A model generated the notes under the pieces. The model saw only the letters and a list, made by a program, of their open reading frames with translations. It ran no database searches and was not told where the DNA came from. A stretch of 64,000 bases of DNA from Demequina sp. (GTDB lineage: Bacteria; Actinomycetota; Actinomycetes; Actinomycetales; Demequinaceae): assembly GCA_024707205.1 (NCBI GenBank), contig JANQAD010000001.1:1453979-1517978 (forward strand), read 5' to 3'. A program made the position numbers and the translations under genes. The stretch's first letter is position 1; each line of letters starts with the position of its first letter. Below are positions 1 through 8,980 of the stretch, one piece after another.

Positions 1-133
1 CGAGCGCCGCACAATCCAGAACCTCACGATCCACTCGGTTGACGCCGAGAAGGGCCTCGTGCTGATCAAGGGCGCCGTCCCCGGCGCCAAGGGCGGGATC
101 GTGCTGATCCGCTCCGCCGTGAAGGGTGCGTGA
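1..133 (+). CDS. rplC: 50S ribosomal protein L3, C-terminal fragment
   Basis: Only the last 43 codons and the TGA stop are inside the window; the gene begins upstream. The visible tail contains [19 protein letters not shown] and ends RSAVKGA, the usual end of actinobacterial L3, a 23S rRNA-binding protein of the large subunit. rplD follows after 5 nt, the standard S10-operon order. The start and most of the protein cannot be judged from here. Confidence 0.93.
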   Translation, partial: ERRTIQNLTIHSVDAEKGLVLIKGAVPGAKGGIVLIRSAVKGA

Positions 134-138
134 TCTCC

Positions 139-822
139 ATGGCTGAACTCACGATCGACGTGGTCGACGCGAAGGGCAAGAAGACCGGCACCGCCGACCT
201 TCCCGCCGACATCTTCGACGTTGACGCCAACGTCCCCCTGATCCACCAGGTTGTCGTGGCGCAGCGTGCGGCCGCCCGCCAGGGCACGCACTCGACCAAG
301 ACGCGTGGCGAGGTCTCCGGCGGTGGCCGCAAGCCGTACAAGCAGAAGGGCACCGGCCGCGCCCGTCAGGGCTCGATCCGTGCGCCCCAGTTCGCCGGCG
401 GTGGCACCGTTCACGGTCCCCAGCCGCGCGACTACTCGCAGCGCACCCCCAAGAAGATGAAGGTCGCCGCCCTCCGCGGTGCCCTCTCCGACCGGGCCCG
501 CGCCGGCCGCGTGCACGTCCTCAAGGACGTCGTCGCCGGTGACGTGCCCTCCACCAAGTCCGCCCTCGCCGCGATCAGTGCCCTCACGGCCGGTCGCAGC
601 GCCCTCGTGGTGCTCGAGCGCTCCGACGCGGTCGCCTGGAAGTCGCTGCGCAACGCGGCCGACGTCCACGTGCTCGCTGTGGACCAGCTCAACACCTACG
701 ACGTGCTCGTGAACGACGACACCGTGTTCACGGCCGGCGCGCTCGAGGCTTTCGTTGCCGGTCCCGCGAAGGGCAAGTCCGCGAAGGCCGTCGCGACCGA
801 GTCCGAGGTCGAGGAGGCCTGA
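139..822 (+). CDS. rplD: 50S ribosomal protein L4
   Basis: L4 binds 23S rRNA and lines the peptide exit tunnel. The protein of about 227 residues shows the family core [20 protein letters not shown] followed by the RARQGS segment. I chose the ATG at 139 (MAELTIDV) rather than the in-frame GTG at 130, because 130 overlaps the rplC stop and the shorter form matches actinobacterial L4 proteins. It lies between rplC and rplW in the S10 operon. The C-terminus is slightly extended and acidic (ESEVEEA). Confidence 0.96.
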   Translation: MAELTIDVVDAKGKKTGTADLPADIFDVDANVPLIHQVVVAQRAAARQGTHSTKTRGEVSGGGRKPYKQKGTGRARQGSIRAPQFAGGGTVHGPQPRDYSQRTPKKMKVAALRGALSDRARAGRVHVLKDVVAGDVPSTKSALAAISALTAGRSALVVLERSDAVAWKSLRNAADVHVLAVDQLNTYDVLVNDDTVFTAGALEAFVAGPAKGKSAKAVATESEVEEA

Positions 823-823
823 G

Positions 824-1126
824 ATGACGCAGATCAACAAGAACCCCCGCGACGTTCTCATCCGACCCATCGTGTCGGAGAAGAGCTACTCGCTCATGGA
901 CGAGGGCAAGTACACCTTTGAGGTGGCTCCGGGCTCCAACAAGACCGAGATCAAGATCGCGGTCGAGAAGGTCTTCGGTGTGAAGGTCCAGTCCGTGAAC
1001 ACCATCAACCGCAAGGGCAAGGTTCGCCGCACCCGCTTCGGAATGGGCAAGCGCAAGGACGTCAAGCGCGCCATCGTCACCCTCGGTGCCGGTGAGACCC
1101 TCGACATCTTCGGCCAGGTTGGCTAG
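824..1126 (+). CDS. rplW: 50S ribosomal protein L23
   Basis: L23 sits at the tunnel exit and docks trigger factor and SRP. The 100-residue product begins [20 protein letters not shown] and ends [13 protein letters not shown], both typical. The ATG at 824 lies one base after the rplD stop. An upstream in-frame extension to 755 exists but would lie inside rplD and is not plausible. Fourth gene of the S10 operon. Confidence 0.96.
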   Translation: MTQINKNPRDVLIRPIVSEKSYSLMDEGKYTFEVAPGSNKTEIKIAVEKVFGVKVQSVNTINRKGKVRRTRFGMGKRKDVKRAIVTLGAGETLDIFGQVG

Positions 1127-1139
1127 GTAAGGAACAGAC

Positions 1140-1978
1140 ATGGCTATTCGCAAGTACAAGCCGACGACGCCGGGCCGCCGTGGCTCGTCCGTCGCCGACT
1201 TCGTCGAGGTCACCCGTTCGGAGCCCGAGAAGTCGCTGACCCGCCCGCTGCCCAAGAAGGGTGGCCGCAACAACACCGGTCGCATCACCACCCGTCACCA
1301 GGGTGGCGGCCACAAGCGCGCCTACCGCGTGATCGACTTCCGTCGTCACGACAAGGACGGCGTGCCCGCGACCGTTGCGCACATCGAGTACGACCCCAAC
1401 CGCACGGCGCGCATCGCCCTTCTGCACTACGCGGACGGCGAGAAGCGCTACATCATCGCCCCCGACAAGCTCGGCCAGGGCGACCGCGTTGAGGCCGCCC
1501 CGGTGCCGACATCAAGCCCGGCAACAACTTGCCGCTGCGCAACATCCCCACCGGTACGGTCATCCACGCGATCGAGCTCAAGCCGGGCGGCGGCGCGAAG
1601 ATCGCCCGCTCCGCCGGTGCGTCGGTGCAGCTCGTCGCCAAGGACGGCCCCTACGCCCAGCTGCGCATGCCGTCGGGCGAGATCCGCAACGTCGACGCGC
1701 GCTGCCGCGCCACGATCGGCGAGGTTGGCAACTCCGAGCAGTCCAACATCAACTGGGGCAAGGCCGGCCGTATGCGCTGGAAGGGCAAGCGTCCTACCGT
1801 GCGTGGCGTCGTCATGAACCCGGTGGACCACCCCCACGGTGGTGGTGAGGGCAAGACCTCCGGTGGTCGCCACCCGGTCAGCCCGTGGGGCAAGCCCGAG
1901 GGCCGCACCCGCCGTCCCAACAAGGAAAGCGACAAGCTCATCGTGCGTCGCCGCAAGACCGGCAAGAACAAGCGATAG
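1140..1978 (+). CDS. rplB: 50S ribosomal protein L2, apparent -1 frameshift
   Basis: L2 is a universal large-subunit protein needed for peptidyl transferase activity. The N-terminal part ([15 protein letters not shown] to [13 protein letters not shown]) reads in one frame; the remainder ([14 protein letters not shown] to RRKTGKNKR) reads in another. Restoring one C in the CCCC run at 1498-1501 joins them into a 279-residue protein of normal length and rebuilds the expected [10 protein letters not shown] segment. Because L2 is essential and single-copy, I treat the shift as a sequence error rather than a real mutation. Downstream motifs such as [13 protein letters not shown], close to the peptidyl transferase centre, are intact. 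Confidence 0.93.
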
Positions 1979-1989
1979 GGAGCCCTGTT

Positions 1990-2268
1990 ATGCCACGCAG
2001 TCTGAAGAAGGGCCCCTTCGTCGACGACCACCTGCAGAAGAAGGTGGACGTTCAGAACGAGGCCGGTACCAAGAACGTCATCAAGACCTGGAGCCGTCGG
2101 TCGGTCATCACGCCCGACTTCCTGGGTCACACCTTTGCCGTGCACGACGGCCGCAAGCACGTCCCGGTGTTCGTCACCGAGTCGATGGTCGGCCACAAGC
2201 TGGGCGAGTTCGCCCCCACGCGCACGTTCAAGGGCCACGTCAAGGACGACCGCAAGGGCCGCCGCTAG
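1990..2268 (+). CDS. rpsS: 30S ribosomal protein S19
   Basis: S19 binds 16S rRNA in the small-subunit head together with S13. The 92-residue protein starts [15 protein letters not shown] and contains the conserved [20 protein letters not shown] and [10 protein letters not shown] segments. The start is the ATG at 1990; an in-frame extension upstream lies inside rplB and is a shadow. It lies between rplB and rplV as in other S10 operons. Confidence 0.97.
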   Translation: MPRSLKKGPFVDDHLQKKVDVQNEAGTKNVIKTWSRRSVITPDFLGHTFAVHDGRKHVPVFVTESMVGHKLGEFAPTRTFKGHVKDDRKGRR

Positions 2269-2298
2269 GCGCCCGCGCGAGAGAAATAGGAGTCAGAT

Positions 2299-2670
2299 AT
2301 GGAAGCCAAGGCGCAGACGCGGTACCTCCGCGTGACCGCCCAGAAGGCTCGCCGCGTCGTGAACCTGGTCCGTGGTCAGAACGCTCTCGAGGCAGCCACC
2401 GCGCTGAAGTTCCAGCCGCAGGCCGTCGCGACCGACGTGCGCAAGCTCATTGAGTCCGCCGTCGCCAACGCGCGTGTCAAGGCCGACGCTGCCGGCGAGC
2501 GCTTTGACGAGCGTGACCTGGTCATCAAGGAGATCTTCGTTGATGAGGGACCGACCATGAAGCGCATCCAGCCGCGCGCTCAGGGCCGTGCCAACCAGAT
2601 CCTGAAGCGTTCGAGCCACATCACTGTTGTCGTCGCGACCCCGGTCGCCGTCAAGGAAGGGGCCAAGTAA
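2299..2670 (+). CDS. rplV: 50S ribosomal protein L22
   Basis: L22 lines the exit tunnel. The 123-residue product contains [19 protein letters not shown] near the N-terminus and [14 protein letters not shown] at the tunnel loop. A strong AGGAG ribosome-binding site lies at 2288-2292. The TAA stop overlaps the rpsC ATG (TAATG), implying translational coupling. Confidence 0.97.
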   Translation: MEAKAQTRYLRVTAQKARRVVNLVRGQNALEAATALKFQPQAVATDVRKLIESAVANARVKADAAGERFDERDLVIKEIFVDEGPTMKRIQPRAQGRANQILKRSSHITVVVATPVAVKEGAK

Positions 2671-3479
2671 TGGGTCAGAAGGTCAACCCCCACGGCTACC
2701 GCCTGGGCATCACGACCGACCACCGTTCGCGCTGGTTCGCCGACTCGACCAAGAAGGGCGAGCGCTACCGCGACTACGTGGACGAGGACGTCAAGATCCG
2801 TCAGCTCATGGCCAAGGGCCTCGAGCGTGCCGGCGTGTCCAAGGTGGAGATCGAGCGCACCCGCGAGCGCGTGCGCGTGGACCTCCACACCGCGCGTCCC
2901 GGCATCGTCATCGGTCGCCGCGGCGCCGAGGCGGACAAGCTGCGCGCGAGCCTCGAGAAGCTCACGGGCAAGCAGGTTCAGCTCAACATCCTCGAGGTCA
3001 AGAACGCCGAGATGGACGCTCAGCTCGTTGCCCAGGGCATCGCCGAGCAGCTCGCTTCGCGCGTCTCTTTCCGTCGTGCCATGCGCAAGGGCATCCAGTC
3101 CGCGCTTCGCGCCGGTGCCAAGGGCATTCGCGTGCAGTGCTCCGGCCGCCTTGGCGGCGCTGAGATGTCGCGCTCCGAGTTCTACCGCGAGGGTCGCGTG
3201 CCGTTGCACACGCTCCGCGCGAACATCGACTACGGCTTCTTTGAGGCCCGCACCACGTTCGGCCAGATCGGCGTGAAGGTGTGGATCTACAAGGGCGACA
3301 TGACCGAGAAGGAGTGGGCTGCCGAGCAGGCCAAGGCCCCGCGCCCGCAGCGCACGGGCCGTGGCGAGCGTGGCGACCGTCCCGCTGGCCGTGGCGCTCC
3401 CCGTCGCGACTCCGCTCCCCGTGCCGACGAGGCCCCCGTGGCCGAGGTCGCCGCGGCCGACGCTGGCAAGGAGGGCTAA
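2670..3479 (+). CDS. rpsC: 30S ribosomal protein S3
   Basis: S3 forms part of the mRNA entry channel. The 269-residue protein begins [14 protein letters not shown] and carries a KH-type RNA-binding domain ([13 protein letters not shown]) at roughly residues 40-110, then the C-terminal S3 domain. The last 55 or so residues form a low-complexity Arg/Gly/Pro/Ala tail ([17 protein letters not shown]), common in actinobacteria and longer than the E. coli protein. It shares one base with rplV. Confidence 0.97.
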   Translation: MGQKVNPHGYRLGITTDHRSRWFADSTKKGERYRDYVDEDVKIRQLMAKGLERAGVSKVEIERTRERVRVDLHTARPGIVIGRRGAEADKLRASLEKLTGKQVQLNILEVKNAEMDAQLVAQGIAEQLASRVSFRRAMRKGIQSALRAGAKGIRVQCSGRLGGAEMSRSEFYREGRVPLHTLRANIDYGFFEARTTFGQIGVKVWIYKGDMTEKEWAAEQAKAPRPQRTGRGERGDRPAGRGAPRRDSAPRADEAPVAEVAAADAGKEG

Positions 3480-3482
3480 GCC

Positions 3483-3902
3483 ATGCTTATTCCCCGTCGA
3501 GTCAAGCACCGCAAGCAGCACCACCCGGGACGTTCCGGCGCTGCGACCGGTGGCACCCAGGTGACCTTTGGCGACTTCGGCATCCAGGCTCTCGAGCCCG
3601 CGTATGTCACGAACCGTCAGATCGAGGCGGCTCGTATCGCCATGACGCGTCACATCAAGCGTGGCGGAAAGGTGTGGATCACCATCTACCCCGACCGCCC
3701 GCTCACCAAGAAGCCCGCCGAGGTCCGCATGGGCTCCGGTAAGGGCTCCCCCGAGTGGTGGATCGCCAACGTCAAGCCGGGCCGTGTCATGTTCGAGCTT
3801 GCCGGCGTGCCGGAGGAGCTGGCCCGCGAGGCCATGCGCCGCGCCCAGCACAAGCTGCCCATGAAGACCCGTTTTGTGACCCGTGAGGGTGGTGACATCT
3901 GA
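3483..3902 (+). CDS. rplP: 50S ribosomal protein L16
   Basis: L16 contacts the A-site tRNA and 5S/23S rRNA. The 139-residue protein starts [16 protein letters not shown] and keeps the [13 protein letters not shown] segment. The TGA overlaps the rpmC start (TGATG). It lies in standard order between rpsC and rpmC. Confidence 0.97.
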   Translation: MLIPRRVKHRKQHHPGRSGAATGGTQVTFGDFGIQALEPAYVTNRQIEAARIAMTRHIKRGGKVWITIYPDRPLTKKPAEVRMGSGKGSPEWWIANVKPGRVMFELAGVPEELAREAMRRAQHKLPMKTRFVTREGGDI

Positions 3903-4144
3903 TGGCTATCGGTACTAAGGACCTCGCTCCGGCCGAGCTCGACGTCATGGACGACGAGCGCCTCCTCGAGGAGCTCAAGAAGTCGAAGGAAGAGCTGTTC
4001 AACCTTCGCTTCCAGTCCGCAACGGGCCAGCTCGAGAACCACGGCCGCCTCAAGGCGGTCAAGCGTGACATCGCCCGCATCTACACGATCCTGCGCGAGC
4101 GCGAGCTCGGCATCAGGACCGCGCCGAGCGCGAAGGCCGAGTAA
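3902..4144 (+). CDS. rpmC: 50S ribosomal protein L29
   Basis: L29 lies near the tunnel exit beside L23. The 80-residue product has the two-helix signature [20 protein letters not shown] and [13 protein letters not shown]. It is a little longer than the usual 65-70 residues at both ends. It is coupled to rplP by a TGATG overlap. Confidence 0.95.
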   Translation: MAIGTKDLAPAELDVMDDERLLEELKKSKEELFNLRFQSATGQLENHGRLKAVKRDIARIYTILRERELGIRTAPSAKAE

Positions 4145-4153
4145 GGAACACAC

Positions 4154-4441
4154 ATGGCTACCAAGAAGCACACGACGGCCACGACCGAGCACCGCGCGTA
4201 TCGCAAGACGCGCCGCGGTTACGTGACGTCAGACAAGATGGACAAGACCATCACCGTGGAGATCGAGGACCGCGTCAAGCACCCGCTCTACGGCAAGGTC
4301 TTGCGCCGTACCAGCAAGATCAAGGCCCACGATGAGGCCAACACCGCCGGCATCGGCGACCTCGTTGTGGTGATGGAGACCCGCCCGCTGTCCGCTTCCA
4401 AGCGGTGGCGCCTGGTCGAGATCGTCGAGAAGGCCAAGTAA
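4154..4441 (+). CDS. rpsQ: 30S ribosomal protein S17
   Basis: S17 binds helix 11 of 16S rRNA early in assembly. The 95-residue protein contains [36 protein letters not shown] and ends with the [19 protein letters not shown] region, all typical. The start at ATG 4154 follows AAGGAA. It is the last gene of the S10 part before a hairpin-bearing gap and rplN. Confidence 0.96.
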   Translation: MATKKHTTATTEHRAYRKTRRGYVTSDKMDKTITVEIEDRVKHPLYGKVLRRTSKIKAHDEANTAGIGDLVVVMETRPLSASKRWRLVEIVEKAK

Positions 4442-4456
4442 CTAGGTTCGACCAGG

Positions 4457-4475
4457 CTCGCTCGACACGAGCGAG
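4457..4475 (+). other. Hairpin between rpsQ and rplN
   Basis: A perfect inverted repeat, CTCGCTCG - ACA - CGAGCGAG, lies in the 58-nt gap that separates the S10 and spc gene groups. No T-run follows, so it is not a classical intrinsic terminator. It may act as an mRNA processing or stabilising hairpin, or partly attenuate read-through into rplN. Confidence 0.55.
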
Positions 4476-4499
4476 AACCAGACGACAGGAGACACAGAC

Positions 4500-4871
4500 A
4501 TGATTCAGCAGGAGTCGCGACTTCGCGTCGCCGACAACACGGGTGCCAAGGAGATCCTCTGCATCCGTGTGCTCGGCGGCTCGCACCGTCGCTACGCCGG
4601 CATCGGCGACACGATCGTTGCCACCGTCAAGGATGCAATCCCTGGCGGCAACGTCAAGAAGGGCGACGTGGTCAAGGCCGTCGTCGTGCGCACCACCAAG
4701 GAGCGCCGCCGTCCCGACGGTTCCTACATCCGCTTCGACGAGAACGCAGCGGTGATCCTCAAGAACACTGATGGTGACCCTCGTGGCACCCGCATCTTCG
4801 GCCCGGTTGGCCGCGAGCTGCGCGACAAGAAGTTCATGAAGATCATTTCGCTCGCGCCGGAGGTGATCTAG
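4500..4871 (+). CDS. rplN: 50S ribosomal protein L14
   Basis: L14 lies at the subunit interface. The 123-residue protein starts [18 protein letters not shown] and contains [17 protein letters not shown] and [13 protein letters not shown], all diagnostic. First gene of the spc group, preceded by an AGGAGA ribosome-binding site. rplX starts 4 nt after its stop. Confidence 0.97.
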   Translation: MIQQESRLRVADNTGAKEILCIRVLGGSHRRYAGIGDTIVATVKDAIPGGNVKKGDVVKAVVVRTTKERRRPDGSYIRFDENAAVILKNTDGDPRGTRIFGPVGRELRDKKFMKIISLAPEVI

Positions 4872-4875
4872 TCCC

Positions 4876-5214
4876 ATGGCGAAGATCAAGAAGGGCGACC
4901 TCGTTGTCGTCATCGCGGGCAAGGACCGCGGTCAGCAGGGTCGCGTGCTCGAGGTCCTCAAGGACTCCGACCGCGTGATCGTCGAGGGTGTTCAGCGCGT
5001 CACCAAGCACATCAAGCCGGGTACGCGCCGTGACCAGCAGTCGGGCGGCATCGTCCACATCGAGGCTCCGATTCACGTCTCGAACGTCATGCTGGTTGAC
5101 CCGTCGACCAAGAAGGGCACCCGCGTCGGGTACCGCATCGAGCAGGTCGAGCGTGACGGCCGCACGCGCACTCAGCGCGTCCGCGTCGCCAAGCGCTCGG
5201 GTAAGGACGTCTGA
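4876..5214 (+). CDS. rplX: 50S ribosomal protein L24
   Basis: L24 is an assembly-initiating large-subunit protein with a KOW motif. The 112-residue product begins [19 protein letters not shown] (the KOW segment), followed by [19 protein letters not shown] and KKGTRVGYR. The TGA overlaps the rplE ATG. Confidence 0.96.
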   Translation: MAKIKKGDLVVVIAGKDRGQQGRVLEVLKDSDRVIVEGVQRVTKHIKPGTRRDQQSGGIVHIEAPIHVSNVMLVDPSTKKGTRVGYRIEQVERDGRTRTQRVRVAKRSGKDV

Positions 5215-5777
5215 TGGCTACCGCGACTACCACCCAGCCGCGCCTCAAGGCCAAGTACCGCGAGGAGATCGCTCCCGCGCTCATCTCCGAGTTCGGTCAC
5301 TCCAACGTGAACCAGGTCGCCGGTCTGACCAAGATCGTCGTCAACATGGGTGTCGGCGAGGCCGCGCGTGACTCGAAGCTCATCGAGGGCGCCATCGCCG
5401 ACCTCACCGCGATCACCGGCCAGAAGCCGCAGGTCACGAAGGCCCGCAAGTCCATCGCGCAGTTCAAGCTGCGTGAGGGTCAGCCCATCGGCGCCCACGT
5501 GACGCTGCGCGGCGACCGCATGTGGGAGTTCCTCGACCGACTGCTGTCGATCGCGCTTCCCCGCATCCGTGACTTCCGTGGCCTGAACCCCAACCAGTTC
5601 GACGGCAACGGCAACTACACGTTCGGTCTCAACGAGCAGTCGATGTTCCACGAGATCAACCAGGACAAGATCGACCGCGTGCGCGGCATGGACATCACCA
5701 TCGTCACGACCGCGACCACGGACGACGAGGGTCGCTCGCTGCTCACGCAGCTCGGCTTCCCGTTCAAGGAGAAGTGA
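5214..5777 (+). CDS. rplE: 50S ribosomal protein L5
   Basis: L5 binds 5S rRNA and contacts the P-site tRNA. The 187-residue protein contains [36 protein letters not shown] and [17 protein letters not shown], all family signatures. It is coupled to rplX by TGATG; the zinc-type S14 gene starts one base after its stop. Confidence 0.97.
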   Translation: MATATTTQPRLKAKYREEIAPALISEFGHSNVNQVAGLTKIVVNMGVGEAARDSKLIEGAIADLTAITGQKPQVTKARKSIAQFKLREGQPIGAHVTLRGDRMWEFLDRLLSIALPRIRDFRGLNPNQFDGNGNYTFGLNEQSMFHEINQDKIDRVRGMDITIVTTATTDDEGRSLLTQLGFPFKEK

Positions 5778-5778
5778 C

Positions 5779-5964
5779 ATGGCAAAGACTGCCCTCAAGA
5801 ACAAGGCGGCCAAGAAGCCCAAGTTCCCCGTTCGCGGATACACCCGGTGCCAGAAGTGCGGTCGCCCGCACTCGGTGTACCGCAAGTTCGGCCTTTGCCG
5901 CGTGTGCTTCCGCGAGATGGCGCACGCCGGCGAGCTGCCCGGAATCACCAAGAGCAGCTGGTAA
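5779..5964 (+). CDS. rpsZ: 30S ribosomal protein S14, zinc-binding type
   Basis: This is the short (61-residue) S14 type with two CxxC pairs: CQKCGRPH and [10 protein letters not shown], which bind Zn(II). Such C+ paralogs are the main S14 in Gram-positive bacteria, while the zinc-free type is induced under zinc limitation elsewhere. It lies between rplE and rpsH as expected. Confidence 0.97.
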   Translation: MAKTALKNKAAKKPKFPVRGYTRCQKCGRPHSVYRKFGLCRVCFREMAHAGELPGITKSSW

Positions 5965-6018
5965 ATCACAACGCCGCAGGTCCCCAGGGAAACCACGGCG
6001 AGAAAGAGTTCAACACTC

Positions 6019-6417
6019 ATGACAATGACTGACCCGATCGCAGACATGCTCACGCGTCTGCGCAACGCAAATTCGGCGTACCACGACACCGTGTCGATGC
6101 CTCACTCGAAGCTCAAGGCGAACATCGCCAAGATACTCGAGGCCGAGGGCTACATCGCCGGCTCGTCTGTGGCCGACGCCGAGGTGGGCAAGACGCTCAC
6201 CCTCACCCTCAAGTACGGCCCCAACCGCGAGCGCTCGCTCGCCGGTGTGCGCCGCGTCTCCAAGCCCGGCCTTCGCGTGTACGCGAAGTCGACGAACCTT
6301 CCCAAGGTTCTCGGCGGTCTCGGTGTTGCCATCCTGTCCACCTCCTCCGGTCTGCTCACGGACCGCGAGGCCGAGAAGAAGGGCGTCGGCGGCGAGGTCG
6401 TCGCGTTCGTCTGGTAA
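6019..6417 (+). CDS. rpsH: 30S ribosomal protein S8
   Basis: S8 organises the 16S central domain and in other bacteria represses the spc operon. The 132-residue protein begins [20 protein letters not shown] and ends with the [20 protein letters not shown] segment. The first ATG (6019) is used in actinobacterial homologues; a second in-frame ATG lies at 6025. A 54-nt gap separates it from rpsZ. Confidence 0.97.
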   Translation: MTMTDPIADMLTRLRNANSAYHDTVSMPHSKLKANIAKILEAEGYIAGSSVADAEVGKTLTLTLKYGPNRERSLAGVRRVSKPGLRVYAKSTNLPKVLGGLGVAILSTSSGLLTDREAEKKGVGGEVVAFVW

Positions 6418-6432
6418 GCGGGAGGCACACAC

Positions 6433-6969
6433 ATGTCGCGCATTGGAAAGATCCCCGTAGCGGTCCCCGCAAGCGTGGATGTCACGATTGACGGCTCCGA
6501 GTTGACGGTCAAGGGCCCCAAGGGCACCCTGACGCACACGGTCGCCGCCCCGATCACGGTCGAGAAGTCCGAGCAGGGCCTCGAGGTGAAGCGTCCTAAC
6601 GACGAGCGCCTCGCGAAGTCGCTGCACGGCCTCACTCGCACCCTGGTCGCCAACATGGTCACGGGCGTGACCGACGGCTACGAGAAGAAGCTCGAGATCG
6701 TCGGCACCGGTTACCGCGTGGCGCTCAAGGGCTCGGACCTCGAGTTCGCCCTTGGCTTCTCGCACCCCGTGGTCGTCACGCCGCCCGCGGGCATCACCTT
6801 CGCTGTGGAGAGCCCCACCAAGTTCTCGGTGGCAGGCATCAGCAAGCAGCAGGTGGGCGAGGTTGCGGCCAACATTCGCAAGATTCGCAAGCCTGAGCCG
6901 TACAAGGGCAAGGGTGTCCGCTACGCGGGCGAGCAGGTTCGCCGCAAGGCCGGAAAGACGGGTAAGTAG
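6433..6969 (+). CDS. rplF: 50S ribosomal protein L6
   Basis: L6 sits near the GTPase-associated centre. The 178-residue protein starts [12 protein letters not shown] and ends with the conserved [20 protein letters not shown] segment. Ribosome-binding site GGGAGG lies at 6420-6425. rplR follows after 2 nt. Confidence 0.97.
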   Translation: MSRIGKIPVAVPASVDVTIDGSELTVKGPKGTLTHTVAAPITVEKSEQGLEVKRPNDERLAKSLHGLTRTLVANMVTGVTDGYEKKLEIVGTGYRVALKGSDLEFALGFSHPVVVTPPAGITFAVESPTKFSVAGISKQQVGEVAANIRKIRKPEPYKGKGVRYAGEQVRRKAGKTGK

Positions 6970-6971
6970 CC

Positions 6972-7343
6972 ATGAGCATCACAGTCAAGGGCAAGGGCAA
7001 GGCGATTCAGCGTCAGCGTCGCCACTTCCGCCTGCGCAAGAAGATCTCCGGCACGCCGGCTCGTCCCCGTCTCGTCGTGACCCGCTCGTCGCGTCACATG
7101 TTCGTGCAGGTCGTCGACGACACGCTGGGCAAGACCCTCGCGTCGGCCTCGACGCTCGAGGCGGACGTGCGTTCGCTCAAGGGCGACAAGACGGCCAAGG
7201 CGAGCAAGGTCGGCCAGCTGGTCGCCGAGCGCGCGAAGGCCGCCGGCATCGAGGCCGTCGTGTTCGACCGCGGTGGCAACAAGTACCACGGCCGCGTTGC
7301 GGCTGTGGCCGACGGCGCCCGAGAGGGCGGTCTGTCCCTGTAG
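6972..7343 (+). CDS. rplR: 50S ribosomal protein L18
   Basis: L18 binds 5S rRNA together with L5. The 123-residue protein shows [18 protein letters not shown] and the C-terminal [20 protein letters not shown] motif. It lies in standard spc order between rplF and rpsE. Confidence 0.97.
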   Translation: MSITVKGKGKAIQRQRRHFRLRKKISGTPARPRLVVTRSSRHMFVQVVDDTLGKTLASASTLEADVRSLKGDKTAKASKVGQLVAERAKAAGIEAVVFDRGGNKYHGRVAAVADGAREGGLSL

Positions 7344-7374
7344 GGGCGGGCCGGAACAGGTTTAGAGGAAAACT

Positions 7375-7944
7375 ATGGCTGACAACAACACCGGTCGCCG
7401 CGACAACAATCGTCGCGGCCAGGAGCCGGAGAACAAGTTCGTCGAGCGCGTCGTCACCATCAACCGCGTCTCCAAGGTCGTGAAGGGCGGTCGCCGCTTC
7501 AGCTTCACCGCCCTTGTGGTCGTTGGCGATGGCGAGGGCAACGTCGGCATCGGCTACGGCAAGGCGAAGGAGGTGCCTGCCGCCATCTCGAAGGGTGTCG
7601 AGGAGGCCAAGCGCTCCTTCTTCCGCGTGCCGCGCATCCAGGGCACCATCCCGCACGCCGTGCAGGGTGAGGCCGCGGCCGGTGTCGTGTTCCTGCGCCC
7701 CGCGTCCCCCGGTACCGGTGTTATCGCCGGTGGCCCGGTGCGCGCGGTGCTCGAGTGCGCTGGCATTCACGACGTGCTGAGCAAGTCGCTCGGCTCGTCG
7801 AACGCCATCAACATCGTTCACGCGACGGTCGACGCGCTCAAGCGCCTCGAGCGTCCCGAGGCCGTGGCCGCGCGCCGCGGCAAGAGCGTCGAAGAGGTCG
7901 CCCCCGCGGCGATGCTGCGCGCTCAGGCTGCAGGGGTGAAGTAA
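7375..7944 (+). CDS. rpsE: 30S ribosomal protein S5
   Basis: S5 contributes to decoding fidelity and mRNA unwinding. The 189-residue protein has a hydrophilic N-terminal extension ([20 protein letters not shown]) before the double-stranded RNA-binding S5 domain [19 protein letters not shown], then the SAM-like fold region [20 protein letters not shown]. Its stop overlaps the rpmD start by one base. Confidence 0.97.
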   Translation: MADNNTGRRDNNRRGQEPENKFVERVVTINRVSKVVKGGRRFSFTALVVVGDGEGNVGIGYGKAKEVPAAISKGVEEAKRSFFRVPRIQGTIPHAVQGEAAAGVVFLRPASPGTGVIAGGPVRAVLECAGIHDVLSKSLGSSNAINIVHATVDALKRLERPEAVAARRGKSVEEVAPAAMLRAQAAGVK

Positions 7945-8126
7945 TGGCTCGCCTGAAGATCACCCAGAAGCGTTCAATCATCGGCGTGAAGCCCCAGCAC
8001 CGTGAGACCGTGCGTTCGCTCGGCCTCAAGCGCATTGGGGACATTGTCGTGAAGGAGGACCGTCCCGAGATTCGCGGGATGGTCAAGGCGGTCAACCACC
8101 TGGTTGCCGTGGAGGAGGTTGACTGA
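7944..8126 (+). CDS. rpmD: 50S ribosomal protein L30
   Basis: The 60-residue product begins [20 protein letters not shown] and contains [18 protein letters not shown], typical of bacterial L30. Both ends overlap neighbours by one base (TAATG with rpsE, TGATG with rplO), so translation is coupled. A longer in-frame reading into rpsE is a shadow. Confidence 0.96.
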   Translation: MARLKITQKRSIIGVKPQHRETVRSLGLKRIGDIVVKEDRPEIRGMVKAVNHLVAVEEVD

Positions 8127-8905
8127 TGGCTGAGGAGAAGACCCCCGCCACCAAGAAGGCGCCGGCCAAGAAGGCCGACGCTGCCAAGGCTGACGCTGTG
8201 AAGGCTGAGAAGCCCGCTGCCAAGAAGGCGCCGGCCAAGGCTGCCGCTGACAAGGCTCCGGCGAAGGCTGCCGCCCCCAAGGCCGCTGCTGAGAAGGTCG
8301 CTGCCCCCAAGGCTGCCGCTGCCAAGAAGCCCGCTGCTAAGGCTGAGCCCAAGGCCGAGCCGAAGGCTGCTGCCAAGGCGCCTGCAGCGTCGGCCGCTGC
8401 CAAGAAGCCGGCTGCTGCGAAGAAGCCTGCTGCCAAGCCCGCGGAGGGCGAGGACAAGGCTTCGACGCTCAAGCTGCACCACCTGCGTCCCGCCGCTGGC
8501 GCGCACACCAAGAAGACCCGCGTGGGTCGTGGTGAGGCGTCCAAGGGCAAGACGGCCGGTCGTGGCACCAAGGGCACGGGTGCCCGCTACCAGGTGCCCG
8601 CGCACTTCGAGGGTGGGCAGACGCCCATTCACATGCGCATCCCCAAGCTGCGTGGCTTCAAGAGCCCGTTCAAGGTCGACTACCAGGTCGTCAACGTGGG
8701 TCAGCTCTCCGAGCTGTTCCCCAAGGGCGGCAAGGTGACGAAGGCCGACCTCGTCGAGAAGGGCGCCGTGCGCAAGAACCAGCCCGTCAAGGTGCTGGGC
8801 GACGGCGATATCTCGGTCAAGGTGACCATCGTCGACGCTGACCGCGTTTCGCAGTCCGCGAAGACCAAGATCGAGGCCGCGGGCGGCGCGGTCAACGAGG
8901 GCTAG
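8126..8905 (+). CDS. rplO: 50S ribosomal protein L15 with long Ala/Lys-rich N-terminal extension
   Basis: The C-terminal 147 or so residues are ordinary L15: [20 protein letters not shown], the Gly-rich [15 protein letters not shown] loop and [19 protein letters not shown]. They are preceded by about 112 residues of near-pure Ala/Lys/Pro ([18 protein letters not shown] and similar), resembling a histone H1-like tail. This makes the protein 259 residues instead of about 147. The start at 8126 overlaps the rpmD stop, so the extension is translated with the operon. Some actinobacterial L15 proteins carry shorter versions from memory; the function of the tail is unknown. Confidence 0.95.
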   Translation: MAEEKTPATKKAPAKKADAAKADAVKAEKPAAKKAPAKAAADKAPAKAAAPKAAAEKVAAPKAAAAKKPAAKAEPKAEPKAAAKAPAASAAAKKPAAAKKPAAKPAEGEDKASTLKLHHLRPAAGAHTKKTRVGRGEASKGKTAGRGTKGTGARYQVPAHFEGGQTPIHMRIPKLRGFKSPFKVDYQVVNVGQLSELFPKGGKVTKADLVEKGAVRKNQPVKVLGDGDISVKVTIVDADRVSQSAKTKIEAAGGAVNEG

Positions 8906-8915
8906 AGTCGGATGC

Positions 8916-8945
8916 CGGGCCCGTCCCACTGATGGGGCGGGCCCG
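8916..8945 (+). terminator. GC-rich hairpin between rplO and secY
   Basis: A 13-bp stem (CGGGCCCGTCCCA paired with TGGGGCGGGCCCG, one G-T wobble) with loop CTGA lies in the 75-nt gap before secY. It is followed by a smaller GGCACC/GGTGCC hairpin at about 8950-8963. No U-run follows, so termination would be partial or the stem may stabilise the upstream ribosomal mRNA. Confidence 0.5.
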
Positions 8946-8980
8946 CACCGGCACCTCGGTGCCCCAAAACTGGAGGATTC

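Noticed and set aside
1490..1510. Programmed ribosomal frameshift in rplB (and similarly in adk)
   Set aside because: No known slippery site with downstream pseudoknot for these genes; several unrelated genes in the window have similar indels, so sequence error is simpler.
8140..8460. Tandem DNA repeats in rplO
   Set aside because: The apparent repetition is codon-level Ala/Lys/Pro low complexity, not a fixed-period repeat unit.
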